A DNA stretch of 11,998 bases from JADJPL01 sp964607915 (GCA_964607915.1 CAZSMU010000125.1:1-11998); one strand, 5' to 3'; positions 1 through 7,305 are shown, numbered from the stretch's first letter. The notes: generated by a model from the letters alone, not told the origin. Numbers and translations: made by a program.

Positions 1-51
1 GAAAAAGGGCCTTTTTGACCCCTTGATGATTCCCCGCGCAACAAGTCTATT
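1..51 (-). repeat. Dispersed palindromic repeat, half copy at window edge (copy A)
   Basis: Read on the minus strand, 51-41 is AATAGACTTGT, followed by TGCGCGGGG, a spacer, AAGGGG, and an apex at 17-1 in which AAAAAGG faces CCTTTTT around one base. The same order (ACTTGT, GCGnGGGG, GAGGGG, A-run plus GG) occurs at 9913-9994 and, in shorter form, at 10065-10109. The A/T hairpin at the edge would be the centre of the element, so the other half should lie just outside the window. It sits directly beyond the 59-129 hairpin, downstream of the symporter. Confidence 0.6.
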
Positions 52-58
52 ATATCCA

Positions 59-134
59 TGACGAGGGGCTGTCCTCCATGCGTTCCGCTGCCCAAGGCAG
101 CGGAACGCATGGAGGACAGCCCCTCGTCACAAGT
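59..134 (-). repeat. Perfect 34-bp inverted repeat with 3-nt loop (copy B)
   Basis: Positions 59-92 and 96-129 are exact reverse complements (34 bp, no mismatch) around the loop CAA at 93-95. Pairing stops at 58/130. The arms are GC-rich and no T-run follows on either strand. Read on the minus strand, 134-120 is ACTTGTGACGAGGGG, 13 of 15 identical to the end motif ACTTGTTGCGAGGGG of the other repeat copies, so this may be a relative with a different core. It lies 25-30 bases past the symporter stop and would make a very stable RNA hairpin at the 3' end of that transcript. It could protect the 3' end, help termination, or simply be an inserted palindromic element. Confidence 0.75.
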
Positions 135-158
135 GCACCCTTTGATTGCCGTAGGCAT

Positions 159-1577
159 TTACCCCTCCGAGGCAGGTGCTTCGCTCAACGTAGGATTTTC
201 GTCAAAAGAGACCTCGTTTTCCCATTTGCCGATGATAGCAGTAGCCAGGCAGTTGCCGAGGGTATTGGTGGCGGTACGGCCCATATCCATGAGCGCATCA
301 ATGCCGAGGATGGCGGCGATAGGCCACTCGGGCAGCCCGAAAGAGGCTGCTGTGCCCAGCAGGATGACCAATGAGGCCCGGGATACCCCGGCAATCCCTT
401 TGGTAGTCAGCATCAGGGTGACGAGTATGGCGATTTGTTCGCCGATGCTCAGTTGGATATTGGCGGCTTGGGCTACGAAGATAGCGGCCAGTGAAAGGTA
501 GAGCGTGGATCCGTCGAGGTTGAAACTCAGGCCAGTAGGTAAGACGAAGGAGACCACCTTTCGGGAGACACCGTATTTTTCCATGTTTTCCAGTGCCTTG
601 GGCAGCGCAGCCTCGGAGCTGGTGGTCGCAAAGGCGATAGTGACCGGCTCGGAAGCGTATTTCCAAAATCTGCGGAGCGGCACCTTGAAAATAAGTGCCA
701 CGGGAACCAGCACGAAAAGGATAAATATAAACAAGGCGACGTACAGGGTCACGAGCAGCATGAGCAGGTTCTGGAATACGCCGAGCCCCATTTTGGCTAC
801 GGTGTACGCAATGGCGCCCCCTACTCCGAAGGGAGCCAGGTACATGACGATACCCGTAAACTTGAACATGATTTCCGACAGGCTTTCTGCGAATACCAGG
901 AAAGGCCGCCGCTGCGCATACGGCACCATCGTCATGGCAAACGCGAACAAGAGGCAGAACACGACGATCTGCAGGATCTCCCCCTCCGCGATGGAGCGGA
1001 TAAAGTTTTCGGGGAATGTGTGGAGCACGATTTCCGGCCCGGTCATGGGTTTGCGCACCTCGGGCAACTCACCGCTGAGGTCCATCTGCGGGATACCTAC
1101 CCCTGCCTTGGAGATATTGATGGCTGCCAGTCCGATGACGAGGGCAATGGTAGTCACGATTTCAAAATAGATGAGCGCCTTGAGCCCCATGCGGCCGACT
1201 TGCTTCATGTCGGCGTGCCCGGCAATGCCCACGATGAGGGTGCCGAAGAGTAGGGGAGCGATAATGGTTTTAATCAGCTTGATAAACATCTTGCTGAGCA
1301 CGTTGTACCAGTCGGCAAACTGTGGGAAGTCAAAACCTACCTCTGCACCCAGCACGAGGGAAAACAAAATCCAGACCGTGAGGCTCTTGCGTTTCCAGGT
1401 GAGGTAGCCCAATGCGAGCAGGGCCGCCCAGCGCGAAACGGTAGCTGCGCCCGCCGGTAGCGCTTCAAGGGAAAAAGCAGCCCAGTTCAGCAGGGCAGCG
1501 ATGGTGACCAGCACCCAGGCCCATGCGTTTTTTTTCAGGCCCGACAGCAGGGAGGGGCGCATCTCTTGTGTATCCAT
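159..1577 (-). CDS. Dicarboxylate/glutamate:cation symporter (SLC1/DAACS family)
   Basis: An inner-membrane secondary transporter of 472 residues that couples uptake of an acidic amino acid or dicarboxylate to an ion gradient. The family signatures lie in the C-terminal half in the expected order: HP1 (TSSEAALP), TM7 (NLDGSTLY), HP2 (GIAGVSRAS) and TM8 (DALMDMGRTATNTLGN, residues 427-442). By alignment from memory with archaeal GltPh, Arg434 is the side-chain-carboxylate ligand and Asp431 the amino-group ligand, which favours glutamate or aspartate. Asn442 replaces the sodium-binding Asp405, a position where DctA-type proteins also carry Asn, so proton coupling is possible. The N-terminus is about 50-60 residues longer than usual, with two additional hydrophobic stretches before the first canonical helix. 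The ATG at 1577 has no clear Shine-Dalgarno. The gene is divergent from the membrane protein at 1803. Substrate and coupling ion are inferred. Confidence 0.93.
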   Translation of the reverse strand: MDTQEMRPSLLSGLKKNAWAWVLVTIAALLNWAAFSLEALPAGAATVSRWAALLALGYLTWKRKSLTVWILFSLVLGAEVGFDFPQFADWYNVLSKMFIKLIKTIIAPLLFGTLIVGIAGHADMKQVGRMGLKALIYFEIVTTIALVIGLAAINISKAGVGIPQMDLSGELPEVRKPMTGPEIVLHTFPENFIRSIAEGEILQIVVFCLLFAFAMTMVPYAQRRPFLVFAESLSEIMFKFTGIVMYLAPFGVGGAIAYTVAKMGLGVFQNLLMLLVTLYVALFIFILFVLVPVALIFKVPLRRFWKYASEPVTIAFATTSSEAALPKALENMEKYGVSRKVVSFVLPTGLSFNLDGSTLYLSLAAIFVAQAANIQLSIGEQIAILVTLMLTTKGIAGVSRASLVILLGTAASFGLPEWPIAAILGIDALMDMGRTATNTLGNCLATAIIGKWENEVSFDENPTLSEAPASEG

Positions 1578-1670
1578 GGTAAAAACGAATTTTATAGGCT
1601 TGTTAAGCGGCGTAATTTAAGCAAGATTTTCAGGATTTCTTTGTCTTGGGGGGAGAAATAGCTGCCATCA

Positions 1671-1722
1671 GGCTTGTTGCAAGGGGTAGGGGGGGTGGAG
1701 TTATTTTTTTGTCTTAAAAATA
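1671..1722 (+). repeat. Degenerate dispersed repeat half-copy (copy F)
   Basis: 1672-1686 reads GCTTGTTGCAAGGGG, two changes from ACTTGTTGCGAGGGG, followed by a G-rich run and an A/T hairpin (TATTTTT at 1702-1708 against AAAAATA at 1716-1722). The order matches the better copies. It lies in the 225-bp divergent gap between the symporter and the gene at 1803 and points towards the latter. No second ACTTGT end is visible, so this is at most a decayed half. Confidence 0.4.
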
Positions 1723-1789
1723 TGCTGTTTCGGCGTAAGGATTCAGCGGTACGCATCGAATGGGTGTATCTTGCGATCTGGACCAGTAT

Positions 1790-1795
1790 AAGGAG
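1790..1795 (+). promoter_or_regulatory. Shine-Dalgarno that fixes the start at 1803
   Basis: AAGGAG lies 7 bases before the ATG at 1803. It is the clearest ribosome-binding site in the window. It argues for the 1803 start and against an in-frame ATG at 1674, whose extra 43 codons would run through the repeat at 1671-1722. Confidence 0.7.
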
Positions 1796-1802
1796 AAGAA
1801 AA

Positions 1803-2594
1803 ATGGATACCAAGGTATTGCTGCGCGAGCAAGTGGCTCAATTTTTATACGTGTTTTACAGCGTGGGCGATGCGCTGCGTTTTGCCCGTAAAAACCGGAT
1901 ATGGGAGGGTTTCATGGCCTATGGCTGGGCCTCGCGCTTGTTTACGCTCATCGGGGCGGTAGCGGGAGTAAAGTTCCTGCACGTCCTGTGGCAGTATCTG
2001 ATGAAGGTGGATGAGTCCCGTCCGTTTGCTGCTGCGGGGATGTTGGGGGGATTTTTTCAGGAATTGCTGGTCGCGGAATACGAGTTGTTGTTTGCGGGGG
2101 GTATGAAGTACGGCACTATGGTATTGCTGGAAATTCTGATTTTCCACATTACCTTCCGCACCCTATGCATTCTGTTGGTCAAGTCGGGGCAGCCGACGCT
2201 GAAAGATTTTATCCGGGCCCAGGTGCGGATGTTCAAGGTATCGCTGGCCTGCCTGGTATTGGAATCTGCGTTCAGTATGGTGGCCCGCGGACTGCCTTTT
2301 TCATCGGCATCGGTATTTCTGATTCAGTGTGCGTTCATGGGCATACCCATCCTGGATAATTTCCTGGAGCAGTTTGACTATAGTATCCGGCAGAGCATCC
2401 GCTATTCCAGGCAGTTTGCGGGGGTGGCCCTTGGGCTGGGTTTGATGCTGCAAATCTGCTTCCTTGTGCCGGTGTTGGGCAATGTGGTGGGGCCCGTTGC
2501 AGCGTCCATCACATCGGCGTTGGTCATGTATGAGCTATCGGATCTCACGCGGAGTAGGGAGGCTTCCCTGACCCTGGAGGAGGAGTTGGTTTGA
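1803..2594 (+). CDS. Polytopic membrane protein, possibly EI24/CysZ-like
   Basis: 263 residues from the ATG behind AAGGAG. Several hydrophobic segments are separated by charged loops. Long stretches are seen near residues 40-65, 95-130, 140-180 and 200-240. The C-terminal part (LMLQICFLVPVLGNVVGP and the run after it) resembles the last membrane hairpin of EI24-domain proteins, the family of the sulfate-permease component CysZ. I rate that as a weak resemblance. The N-terminal 35 residues (MDTKVLLREQVAQFLYVFYS onward) look amphipathic. The last 15 residues are acidic and probably cytoplasmic. The stop is one base from the convergent stop of the phosphopantetheinyl transferase. It is divergent from the symporter and nothing nearby indicates its substrate. 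It could equally be an uncharacterised membrane protein without transport activity. Confidence 0.75.
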   Translation: MDTKVLLREQVAQFLYVFYSVGDALRFARKNRIWEGFMAYGWASRLFTLIGAVAGVKFLHVLWQYLMKVDESRPFAAAGMLGGFFQELLVAEYELLFAGGMKYGTMVLLEILIFHITFRTLCILLVKSGQPTLKDFIRAQVRMFKVSLACLVLESAFSMVARGLPFSSASVFLIQCAFMGIPILDNFLEQFDYSIRQSIRYSRQFAGVALGLGLMLQICFLVPVLGNVVGPVAASITSALVMYELSDLTRSREASLTLEEELV

Positions 2595-2595
2595 T

Positions 2596-3234
2596 TCACG
2601 GGACCTGAATGGCCCAGGCCAGCATGCAATCTGCTATTTTGTTGTAAAAAATGGCAAACTTTTGGGTGATCCCATTTTTTTGCACTACCCCTGACAACGT
2701 TCCGCCTTCTTCCGCATAGTCAAAAGGGGCGAGCAGGATATGCTGCCGAAAATCCAGTTCGCGTTGGCCGTACGCCTTGTAGAGCGCTTCTTTGGCGCAC
2801 CAGCAGACGTGCAGGTGGGCTATGCGATGTTGCCCGACCTGGTTTTTCTCTTCTTCGCTGAGGAATTTTGGGGCGATGCGCTCTATTTTTTCCACCATAT
2901 ATTGAATGTCCACTCCAACAGGGTCTTTTCCGAGGAATGCAGCAGCGCAGCGGGTCGTATGGCTGATGGAAAGGTGGAGGGCGATGCCGGGCAGGAAGGG
3001 CTTCCCGTTGGCATCTTTTTCGAGCGGCAAGCGTTGAGAAAAGCCGCTCAGGAGATGCACTGTTTGCCGTGCTGCGAGGAATTCGAGGCGTTTGGGGCCC
3101 TTTACGACTGCGAGTTCTGCCGTTTCGGAGGGAGAAAGAGCCAGAGCTGCCCGAAAGAAGGCTTCCTCTTCTTCAATTTTCCAGACGCCCAGTCGGGTAG
3201 CTGGCATCGTTTCTTCATAGAGGACTAAGGGCAT
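2596..3234 (-). CDS. 4'-phosphopantetheinyl transferase (Sfp type)
   Basis: Moves the 4'-phosphopantetheine arm of coenzyme A onto a serine of carrier proteins used in fatty-acid, polyketide or peptide synthesis. It has 212 residues, in the usual range for single Sfp-type enzymes, which are pseudo-dimers of two similar halves. Family motifs appear in order: GKPFL (77-81), SISHT (89-93, CoA pocket), GVDI (107-110, metal-binding Asp109) and WCAKEALYKA (145-154, with Lys148 and Glu149). The usual GxDxE is GVDIQ here, so Gln111 stands where many homologues have a metal-binding Glu; the human enzyme also lacks that Glu. An alternative start is Met10 at 3207. It converges on the membrane protein gene with a 1-base gap, and its start is 46 bases from the divergent WD40 gene. 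No synthase cluster is present, so a housekeeping acyl-carrier role is likely. Confidence 0.93.
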   Translation of the reverse strand: MPLVLYEETMPATRLGVWKIEEEEAFFRAALALSPSETAELAVVKGPKRLEFLAARQTVHLLSGFSQRLPLEKDANGKPFLPGIALHLSISHTTRCAAAFLGKDPVGVDIQYMVEKIERIAPKFLSEEEKNQVGQHRIAHLHVCWCAKEALYKAYGQRELDFRQHILLAPFDYAEEGGTLSGVVQKNGITQKFAIFYNKIADCMLAWAIQVP

Positions 3235-3280
3235 ACCATCCGGATTCAGGTGTGGAGAGGCAAAAATAAGATAAAGAACA

Positions 3281-4231
3281 ATGCCAGGTAGCTCTGCGTT
3301 CCCAAAAAAGAAGACGATTCGTATGAACGAGGAATATTCGATACAAGTGTTTCGCCATGCGCAATTGAAGGGGCATGAAGCTGCGGTGTACGCCTTGTCG
3401 GCCGCCGGGTATGAGCGGCGTATCCTGTCGGGTGGGGGGGAAGGATGGATTGCAGAATGGGACCTCGACGCGCCGGATCAAGGCCGACTGCTTGCCCGCA
3501 TGGATGTGCAGGTGTTTTCTCTGCTGCGGCTCTCCTCGGGTGAAATCGTCGCAGGCGATATGAACGGCGGCCTGCACTGGGTTAGCCCGGCGGAGCCGGC
3601 GCGCAACCGGGACGTCGCCCACCATCGAAAAGGGGTATTCAGCCTGCTGGAAGCGGGCGGGAACCTGTTCACTGCCGGAGGGGAGGGGCGGATAACCCGT
3701 TGGTCTATTGCGGAACAGCGCAGTATCGAGAGCCTGCAAATCAGCGCCCGGCCATTGCGGACCCTGGATTATTGCCCTCAGCGCCACGAGATTGCCGCAG
3801 GGTCCAGCGACGGGAACATCTATATCCTCGATGCAGGCAGCATGGAGTTGCTGCACACTCTGGAGCAGGCGCATACAAGTTCAGTATTTGCCGTGCGCTA
3901 CGCTCCGGACGGGCGGCGTTTGTTCAGCGGGGGGCGGGATGCCATGCTCCGGGCCTGGGACTCCGGGCGCGACTGGCAAGCCGTTTTTGCAGAACCCGCT
4001 CATTGGTTCACCATAAATGCGATTGCAGTACACCCTGAGCGGCCTTTGTTGGCGACGGCCAGCCGCGACAAGACCATCAAAATATGGGATCTCCATGAGC
4101 TCCGCTTGCACAAGGTGCTGGAGCCCTTCCGGGATAAAGGGCATCCCAACTCTGTCAATGCCCTTCTTTGGGTGGGCCATCAACTCGTATCGGCATCCGA
4201 CGACCGCACGTTGATCGTGTGGAATGCGTGA
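3281..4231 (+). CDS. WD40-repeat beta-propeller protein, seven blades
   Basis: 316 residues that divide into seven WD-type repeats, enough for one closed propeller. Repeat ends can be seen at WDLDAP, LHWV, TRWSI, IYILD, LRAWD, IKIWDL and LIVWNA; the GH starts are clear in blades 1 and 7. Blade 6 (TASRDKTIKIWDL) and blade 7 (SASDDRTLIVWNA) are the most canonical; blades 2 to 4 have lost parts of the signature. There is no signal peptide, so a cytoplasmic scaffold is likely. Partner and role are unknown. The start is uncertain. ATG 3281 adds PKKK-containing sequence with no counterpart in the fold, whereas ATG 3323 (MNEEYSIQV) begins just before blade 1 and leaves 88 bases for divergent promoters. 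Neither has a good Shine-Dalgarno. dCTP deaminase follows 86 bases downstream. Confidence 0.9.
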   Translation: MPGSSAFPKKKTIRMNEEYSIQVFRHAQLKGHEAAVYALSAAGYERRILSGGGEGWIAEWDLDAPDQGRLLARMDVQVFSLLRLSSGEIVAGDMNGGLHWVSPAEPARNRDVAHHRKGVFSLLEAGGNLFTAGGEGRITRWSIAEQRSIESLQISARPLRTLDYCPQRHEIAAGSSDGNIYILDAGSMELLHTLEQAHTSSVFAVRYAPDGRRLFSGGRDAMLRAWDSGRDWQAVFAEPAHWFTINAIAVHPERPLLATASRDKTIKIWDLHELRLHKVLEPFRDKGHPNSVNALLWVGHQLVSASDDRTLIVWNA

Positions 4232-4317
4232 GTTGGAGAGACCTGCAGCTCTGTTTGTTTGAGAATCAGGTATTTTTTTGTCTATTTGCAGGAAGTCTCT
4301 TAACCGACCTTGTTTTT

Positions 4318-4854
4318 ATGATTCTTTCTGATAAAAAAATCCTGGAGGCCGTCGAAGAAGGCCAAATCGTAATCGAGCCGTTCCGGAGGGAATGCCTGGG
4401 CACGAATTCCTACGATGTGCATCTCGGCCGCTGGTTGGCGACCTATGACGATGCGGTACTGGATGCCAGGAAGCACAACGCCATCACGCATTTTGAGATT
4501 CCGCCCGAGGGCTTTGTCCTGCAGCCGGGCGTGTTGTACCTCGGCGTGACGGAAGAATATACGGAAACCCATAATTCCGTGCCCTTTCTGGAAGGGAAAT
4601 CCAGCGTAGGGCGTTTGGGGATAGACATCCATGCTACGGCGGGCAAAGGCGATGTAGGCTTCTGCAATACCTGGACGCTGGAAATATCCTGTACGCAACC
4701 GGTGCGCATCTATGCGGGTATGCCGATAGGACAGCTTATCTATTTCAAGGTGGACGGCGATATCGAGCGCTACTACGGGCGCAAGGCGGATGCCAAGTAT
4801 AGCCAGCGCACGGACAGGCCTGTGGAGAGCATGATGTGGAAAAACCGCTTTTAG
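4318..4854 (+). CDS. dcd: dCTP deaminase
   Basis: Cytoplasmic pyrimidine-nucleotide enzyme of the trimeric dUTPase-like fold. It converts dCTP to dUTP and ammonia, feeding dUMP for thymidylate synthesis. It has 178 residues. The start MILSDKKILEAVEEG is characteristic, as are GTNSYDVHLG (28-37), GKSSVGRLG (93-101, with Ser95/Ser96 and Arg99 in the nucleotide site), HATAG (105-109) and NTWTLE, whose Glu122 corresponds to the catalytic Glu138 of the E. coli enzyme. The C-terminal ESMMWKNRF is typical of the Bacteroidota form as I know it. An in-frame ATG at 4168 lies inside the WD40 gene and is not credible. The 86-base leader contains T-runs but no convincing promoter. The stop overlaps the convergent stop of the SDR gene within TTAG at 4851-4854. 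Whether the enzyme is mono- or bifunctional (with dUTPase) cannot be decided here. Confidence 0.96.
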   Translation: MILSDKKILEAVEEGQIVIEPFRRECLGTNSYDVHLGRWLATYDDAVLDARKHNAITHFEIPPEGFVLQPGVLYLGVTEEYTETHNSVPFLEGKSSVGRLGIDIHATAGKGDVGFCNTWTLEISCTQPVRIYAGMPIGQLIYFKVDGDIERYYGRKADAKYSQRTDRPVESMMWKNRF

Positions 4855-5891
4855 GGCAGCTTCGGGATTTCAGCCTTTGCCTTTAGAAAGGCGAGGGCTG
4901 TTTCGGAGATGGTCTGGTCGAGCGGGGTGTATTCAAAGCCGATGCGCTCTATCAGTTTCGTGTTTTCATATGTATATTCCAAAGCAGATTGCTGAATCGT
5001 CTCCCTGGTGACCAGGGTTTCGCTATCGCTGAGACGGCTTTTTACCCAGGCCAGACGCCAGGCGATCGCCTGCATCCAGGGGCGCACCGCATAGCGGGGG
5101 GCCGGCTTCTGCAATGCGTCGGCGATGCGCCCGAAGAATTGGTGATAGCTCATTTTTCCAGCCGATACGACAAAGCGTTCGCGGCGTATGCCTTGTTCCA
5201 TCAGAGCGACCATGGCACGTGCCACATCGCGTACGTCCACGAGATCCGTCCCGCCCAAAGGGTAGAAAGGGAATCCTTTGTCTATGAGGGGGAAGAAGCG
5301 GGCGGGGCCCCGGTTCCAGTCGCCACTTCCGAGAATAATGGAAGGATTGATGACCACCGCATGAAGACCTTCTTCCATAGCGCGCCACACCTCTTGTTCG
5401 GCTAAAAATTTGCTGATGCCGTAGTTGGTATTCAGGGGGCTGCGCTCCCACTTGCTTTTTTCGGATATGGTTTGCCCGGGCTTGGTGCGGCCCAGCGCGG
5501 CGATTGAGCTCACGTGCAGCATGGATTCCACCTGATGGTCGAGGCAGAGGTTGGCGACGTTGGCGGTGCCTTCTACGTTGACAGCGCGCATGATGCGCGC
5601 TTTTCGAGGGTCGAAGGATATGATTCCGGCGCAGTGAAATACCCAGTCACGGCCTGCGATGGCCTCATCGAGGGCGGGCAGGTCGAGCACATCGCCCTCT
5701 ATCCATTCGATTTGCGGGGCGATATCGCGTACCAGGAGCATGTTGCTGCCGGGGAGGCGCAGGGCGCGCAGGTCTGCGTAGCCGCGTTTCAAAAGGAGCC
5801 GCAGCAGGCAGGAGCCGAGCAGGCCGGTACCACCGGTTACGAGAATGCGTTTGCCAATGGGAGCATCAGGCGAGGGGAGGAGGGGGGGCAC
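4851..5891 (-). CDS. Extended short-chain dehydrogenase / NAD-dependent epimerase family protein
   Basis: 346 residues with an N-terminal Rossmann fold. The dinucleotide loop is TGGTGLLG (19-26), GDVLD (67-71) probably binds the adenine ring, and the catalytic set is Ser128/Ser129 with Tyr157 and Lys161 (YGISK). The body resembles the dihydroflavonol-4-reductase / 3-beta-hydroxysteroid-dehydrogenase-like group, which acts on sugars, flavonoid-like or sterol-like carbonyls; the substrate here cannot be told. The start is GTG at 5891-5889. Its G is the last base of the upstream cytochrome c stop (TAGTG), and the purine-rich GAAGAAGAAAAAA just before it can serve as ribosome-binding site. No ATG occurs before the Rossmann motif. 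Translation is therefore probably coupled to the cytochrome. The 3' end shares bases with the dcd stop. Confidence 0.9.
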   Translation of the reverse strand: MPPLLPSPDAPIGKRILVTGGTGLLGSCLLRLLLKRGYADLRALRLPGSNMLLVRDIAPQIEWIEGDVLDLPALDEAIAGRDWVFHCAGIISFDPRKARIMRAVNVEGTANVANLCLDHQVESMLHVSSIAALGRTKPGQTISEKSKWERSPLNTNYGISKFLAEQEVWRAMEEGLHAVVINPSIILGSGDWNRGPARFFPLIDKGFPFYPLGGTDLVDVRDVARAMVALMEQGIRRERFVVSAGKMSYHQFFGRIADALQKPAPRYAVRPWMQAIAWRLAWVKSRLSDSETLVTRETIQQSALEYTYENTKLIERIGFEYTPLDQTISETALAFLKAKAEIPKLP

Positions 5892-6217
5892 TATTTTTTC
5901 TTCTTCAGTTCGATGGTGTACTTTGCCACGGCCTGTATCTTGTCTGGGGTGAGCAGGGCTTTAAAACTCGTCATGGCATTGCGTCCGTTCGTAATCACTT
6001 TGACGCGCTCGTCGAGGGTGAGTTTGGATTCCGTGAGCTTGGCGGCACCGGAGGCGCCCATGTCCCCGCTGAGGCCATGGCAGGCAATACAATAGATTTT
6101 GTAGATTTTTTCCCCGTCTGGTTTGGGGTTCGGGGCTGCGGCACCCGTGGCCGTCGGCGTGTTGGTGATGATGAGGGAGAACGCTCCAATGAACGTCAAA
6201 AACAGCAATGGCTTCAT
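5891..6217 (-). CDS. Small exported mono-heme cytochrome c
   Basis: 108 residues. An N-terminal signal peptide (about 1-26, MKPLLFLTFIGAFSLIITN) is followed by a short Pro-rich linker and one class I cytochrome c domain. The heme-attachment motif is CIACH (43-47; His47 is the proximal ligand) and the likely distal ligand is Met82 in NAMTSF. The Lys-rich tail (ELKKKK) may dock a partner or membrane phospholipid. It is expected in the periplasm as an electron carrier, with heme attached by the cytochrome c maturation machinery. The gene overlaps the SDR gene by one base, so the two are probably co-transcribed, although a shared pathway is not obvious. It is divergent from the prohibitin gene across 150 bases. 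Confidence 0.93.
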   Translation of the reverse strand: MKPLLFLTFIGAFSLIITNTPTATGAAAPNPKPDGEKIYKIYCIACHGLSGDMGASGAAKLTESKLTLDERVKVITNGRNAMTSFKALLTPDKIQAVAKYTIELKKKK

Positions 6218-6367
6218 GGTTACGTTTGATTTAAGATCCGTAAAGAAACAACAAAAAAATGAAACGCGGGTTTGCCCGGGCGGGCGCTAATCCGAATTTC
6301 AGGTAATTTGGGCGGATAATGTGGAGAAGACATGGGAAAATCAGTATATTTAGAGCATTAAACCTAT

Positions 6368-7216
6368 ATGTATATGAGTCAATCGAACAATCCCCGCCCG
6401 ATATCGGGCCGTTTGGTCAGTACGTTGGTCTTTGCGTTTATCGCATTGGTTGCGGTGCTTATTTTCTCGAATGCCACCTTTTTAACTATCGAAGCAGGAT
6501 CCCGAGGGGTGCTGTTCCGTCGCTTCAGTGGGGGCTTAGACAAGAAAAATATCTATGCACCCGGCTTTCACGTGATTGCGCCATGGAACAACATGTACGT
6601 CTATGATGTGCGGGAAAAGCAATTGGAGGAACAGATGGAAGTGCTTTCCAGTAACGGGTTGAACATTCGGATGGACGTCACAGTGCGGGTAAACCCCCAA
6701 TTTGACAAAATCGGTGAACTGCACGAGTCTTTTGGAAAGGATTACTTGAACTCTCTGGTGCGTCCGGAAGTCCGCTCTTCTGTGCGCAAGATCATCGGCC
6801 GGTTCACGCCGGAAGAACTGTACTCCACCCGTCGCGACGAAGTGCAGAACCTGATCCAGAAAGACCTCGCCACCAACCTCGAGAGGAACTACGTGGACCT
6901 TCGGGCTTCGCTGATCCGCGGCATCGTGTTGCCCGACAAGGTGCGCATGGCCATCGAAGACAAAATCGAGGCAGAGCAAAGCGCACTGAAGTACGAGTAC
7001 GTGCTGCAGAAAGCCCGCAAGGAAGCAGAAGGACGGGTAATCGAAGCCGAGGCGAAGGCCCGCGCAAACTCCATCCTGAACGCGAGCCTTACGGACAAAA
7101 TCCTCCAGGACAAAGGCATCGAAGCCACCCTGCAATTAGCCAACTCGCCCAATGCGAAAGTGGTCATCGTGGGAAGTGGCCAGAACGGCCTTCCTCTGAT
7201 TTTGGGGAATCAGTAG
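6368..7216 (+). CDS. Prohibitin-like SPFH/Band 7 membrane protein
   Basis: 282 residues. A single membrane anchor lies at about 16-36 (LVSTLVFAFIALVAVLIFSN), followed by an SPFH/Band 7 domain (about 37-205, beginning LTIEAGSRGVLFRRFSGG) and a charged Glu/Ala/Lys coiled coil (about 200-245). The order and length match bacterial and mitochondrial prohibitins, which form large membrane rings that organise microdomains and modulate FtsH-type proteases. No protease or NfeD partner is adjacent, so the gene appears monocistronic. The upstream gap carries TATATTTA at 6343-6350, one base from the Bacteroidota -7 consensus TAnnTTTG, without a clear -33 element. ATG 6368 and ATG 6374 are both possible; they differ by two residues. 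A strong hairpin terminator follows at 7231. Confidence 0.94.
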   Translation: MYMSQSNNPRPISGRLVSTLVFAFIALVAVLIFSNATFLTIEAGSRGVLFRRFSGGLDKKNIYAPGFHVIAPWNNMYVYDVREKQLEEQMEVLSSNGLNIRMDVTVRVNPQFDKIGELHESFGKDYLNSLVRPEVRSSVRKIIGRFTPEELYSTRRDEVQNLIQKDLATNLERNYVDLRASLIRGIVLPDKVRMAIEDKIEAEQSALKYEYVLQKARKEAEGRVIEAEAKARANSILNASLTDKILQDKGIEATLQLANSPNAKVVIVGSGQNGLPLILGNQ

Positions 7217-7230
7217 GAGGATTTTTCATA

Positions 7231-7269
7231 AAAAAATGCGAAGGTTGACCAACCTTCGCATTTTTTTTG
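7231..7269 (+). terminator. Rho-independent terminator of the prohibitin gene
   Basis: A perfect 16-bp inverted repeat (7231-7246 and 7251-7266) around GACC ends in a run of eight T at 7261-7268. The stem includes A/T pairs, so it also offers a T-run on the minus strand and may work in both directions. It begins 14 bases after the prohibitin stop. Confidence 0.88.
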
Positions 7270-7305
7270 CACTCTATCTATTAAATCCTTAAATTGAGTG
7301 CAAAA
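7265..7305. repeat. 10-bp inverted repeat TTTTGCACTC / GAGTGCAAAA
   Basis: 7265-7274 and 7296-7305 are exact reverse complements separated by 21 AT-rich bases. The left arm overlaps the T-run of the terminator, so the two structures would compete in RNA. It may be an operator or part of a transcribed structure; nothing identifies a binding protein. Confidence 0.5.

Noticed and set aside
59..129. Perfect palindrome as an assembly or library foldback artefact
   Set aside because: The flanks are not complementary beyond 34 bp and the sequence continues into unrelated DNA on both sides. Not excluded, so a long-read check is suggested.
58..501. Open frame on the plus strand opposite the symporter
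   Set aside because: Its first codons are the hairpin arms and the rest is antisense to a clearly recognised transporter.
1674..1802. N-terminal extension of the gene at 1803
   Set aside because: The extra 43 codons cross repeat copy F, and a good Shine-Dalgarno precedes 1803 instead.
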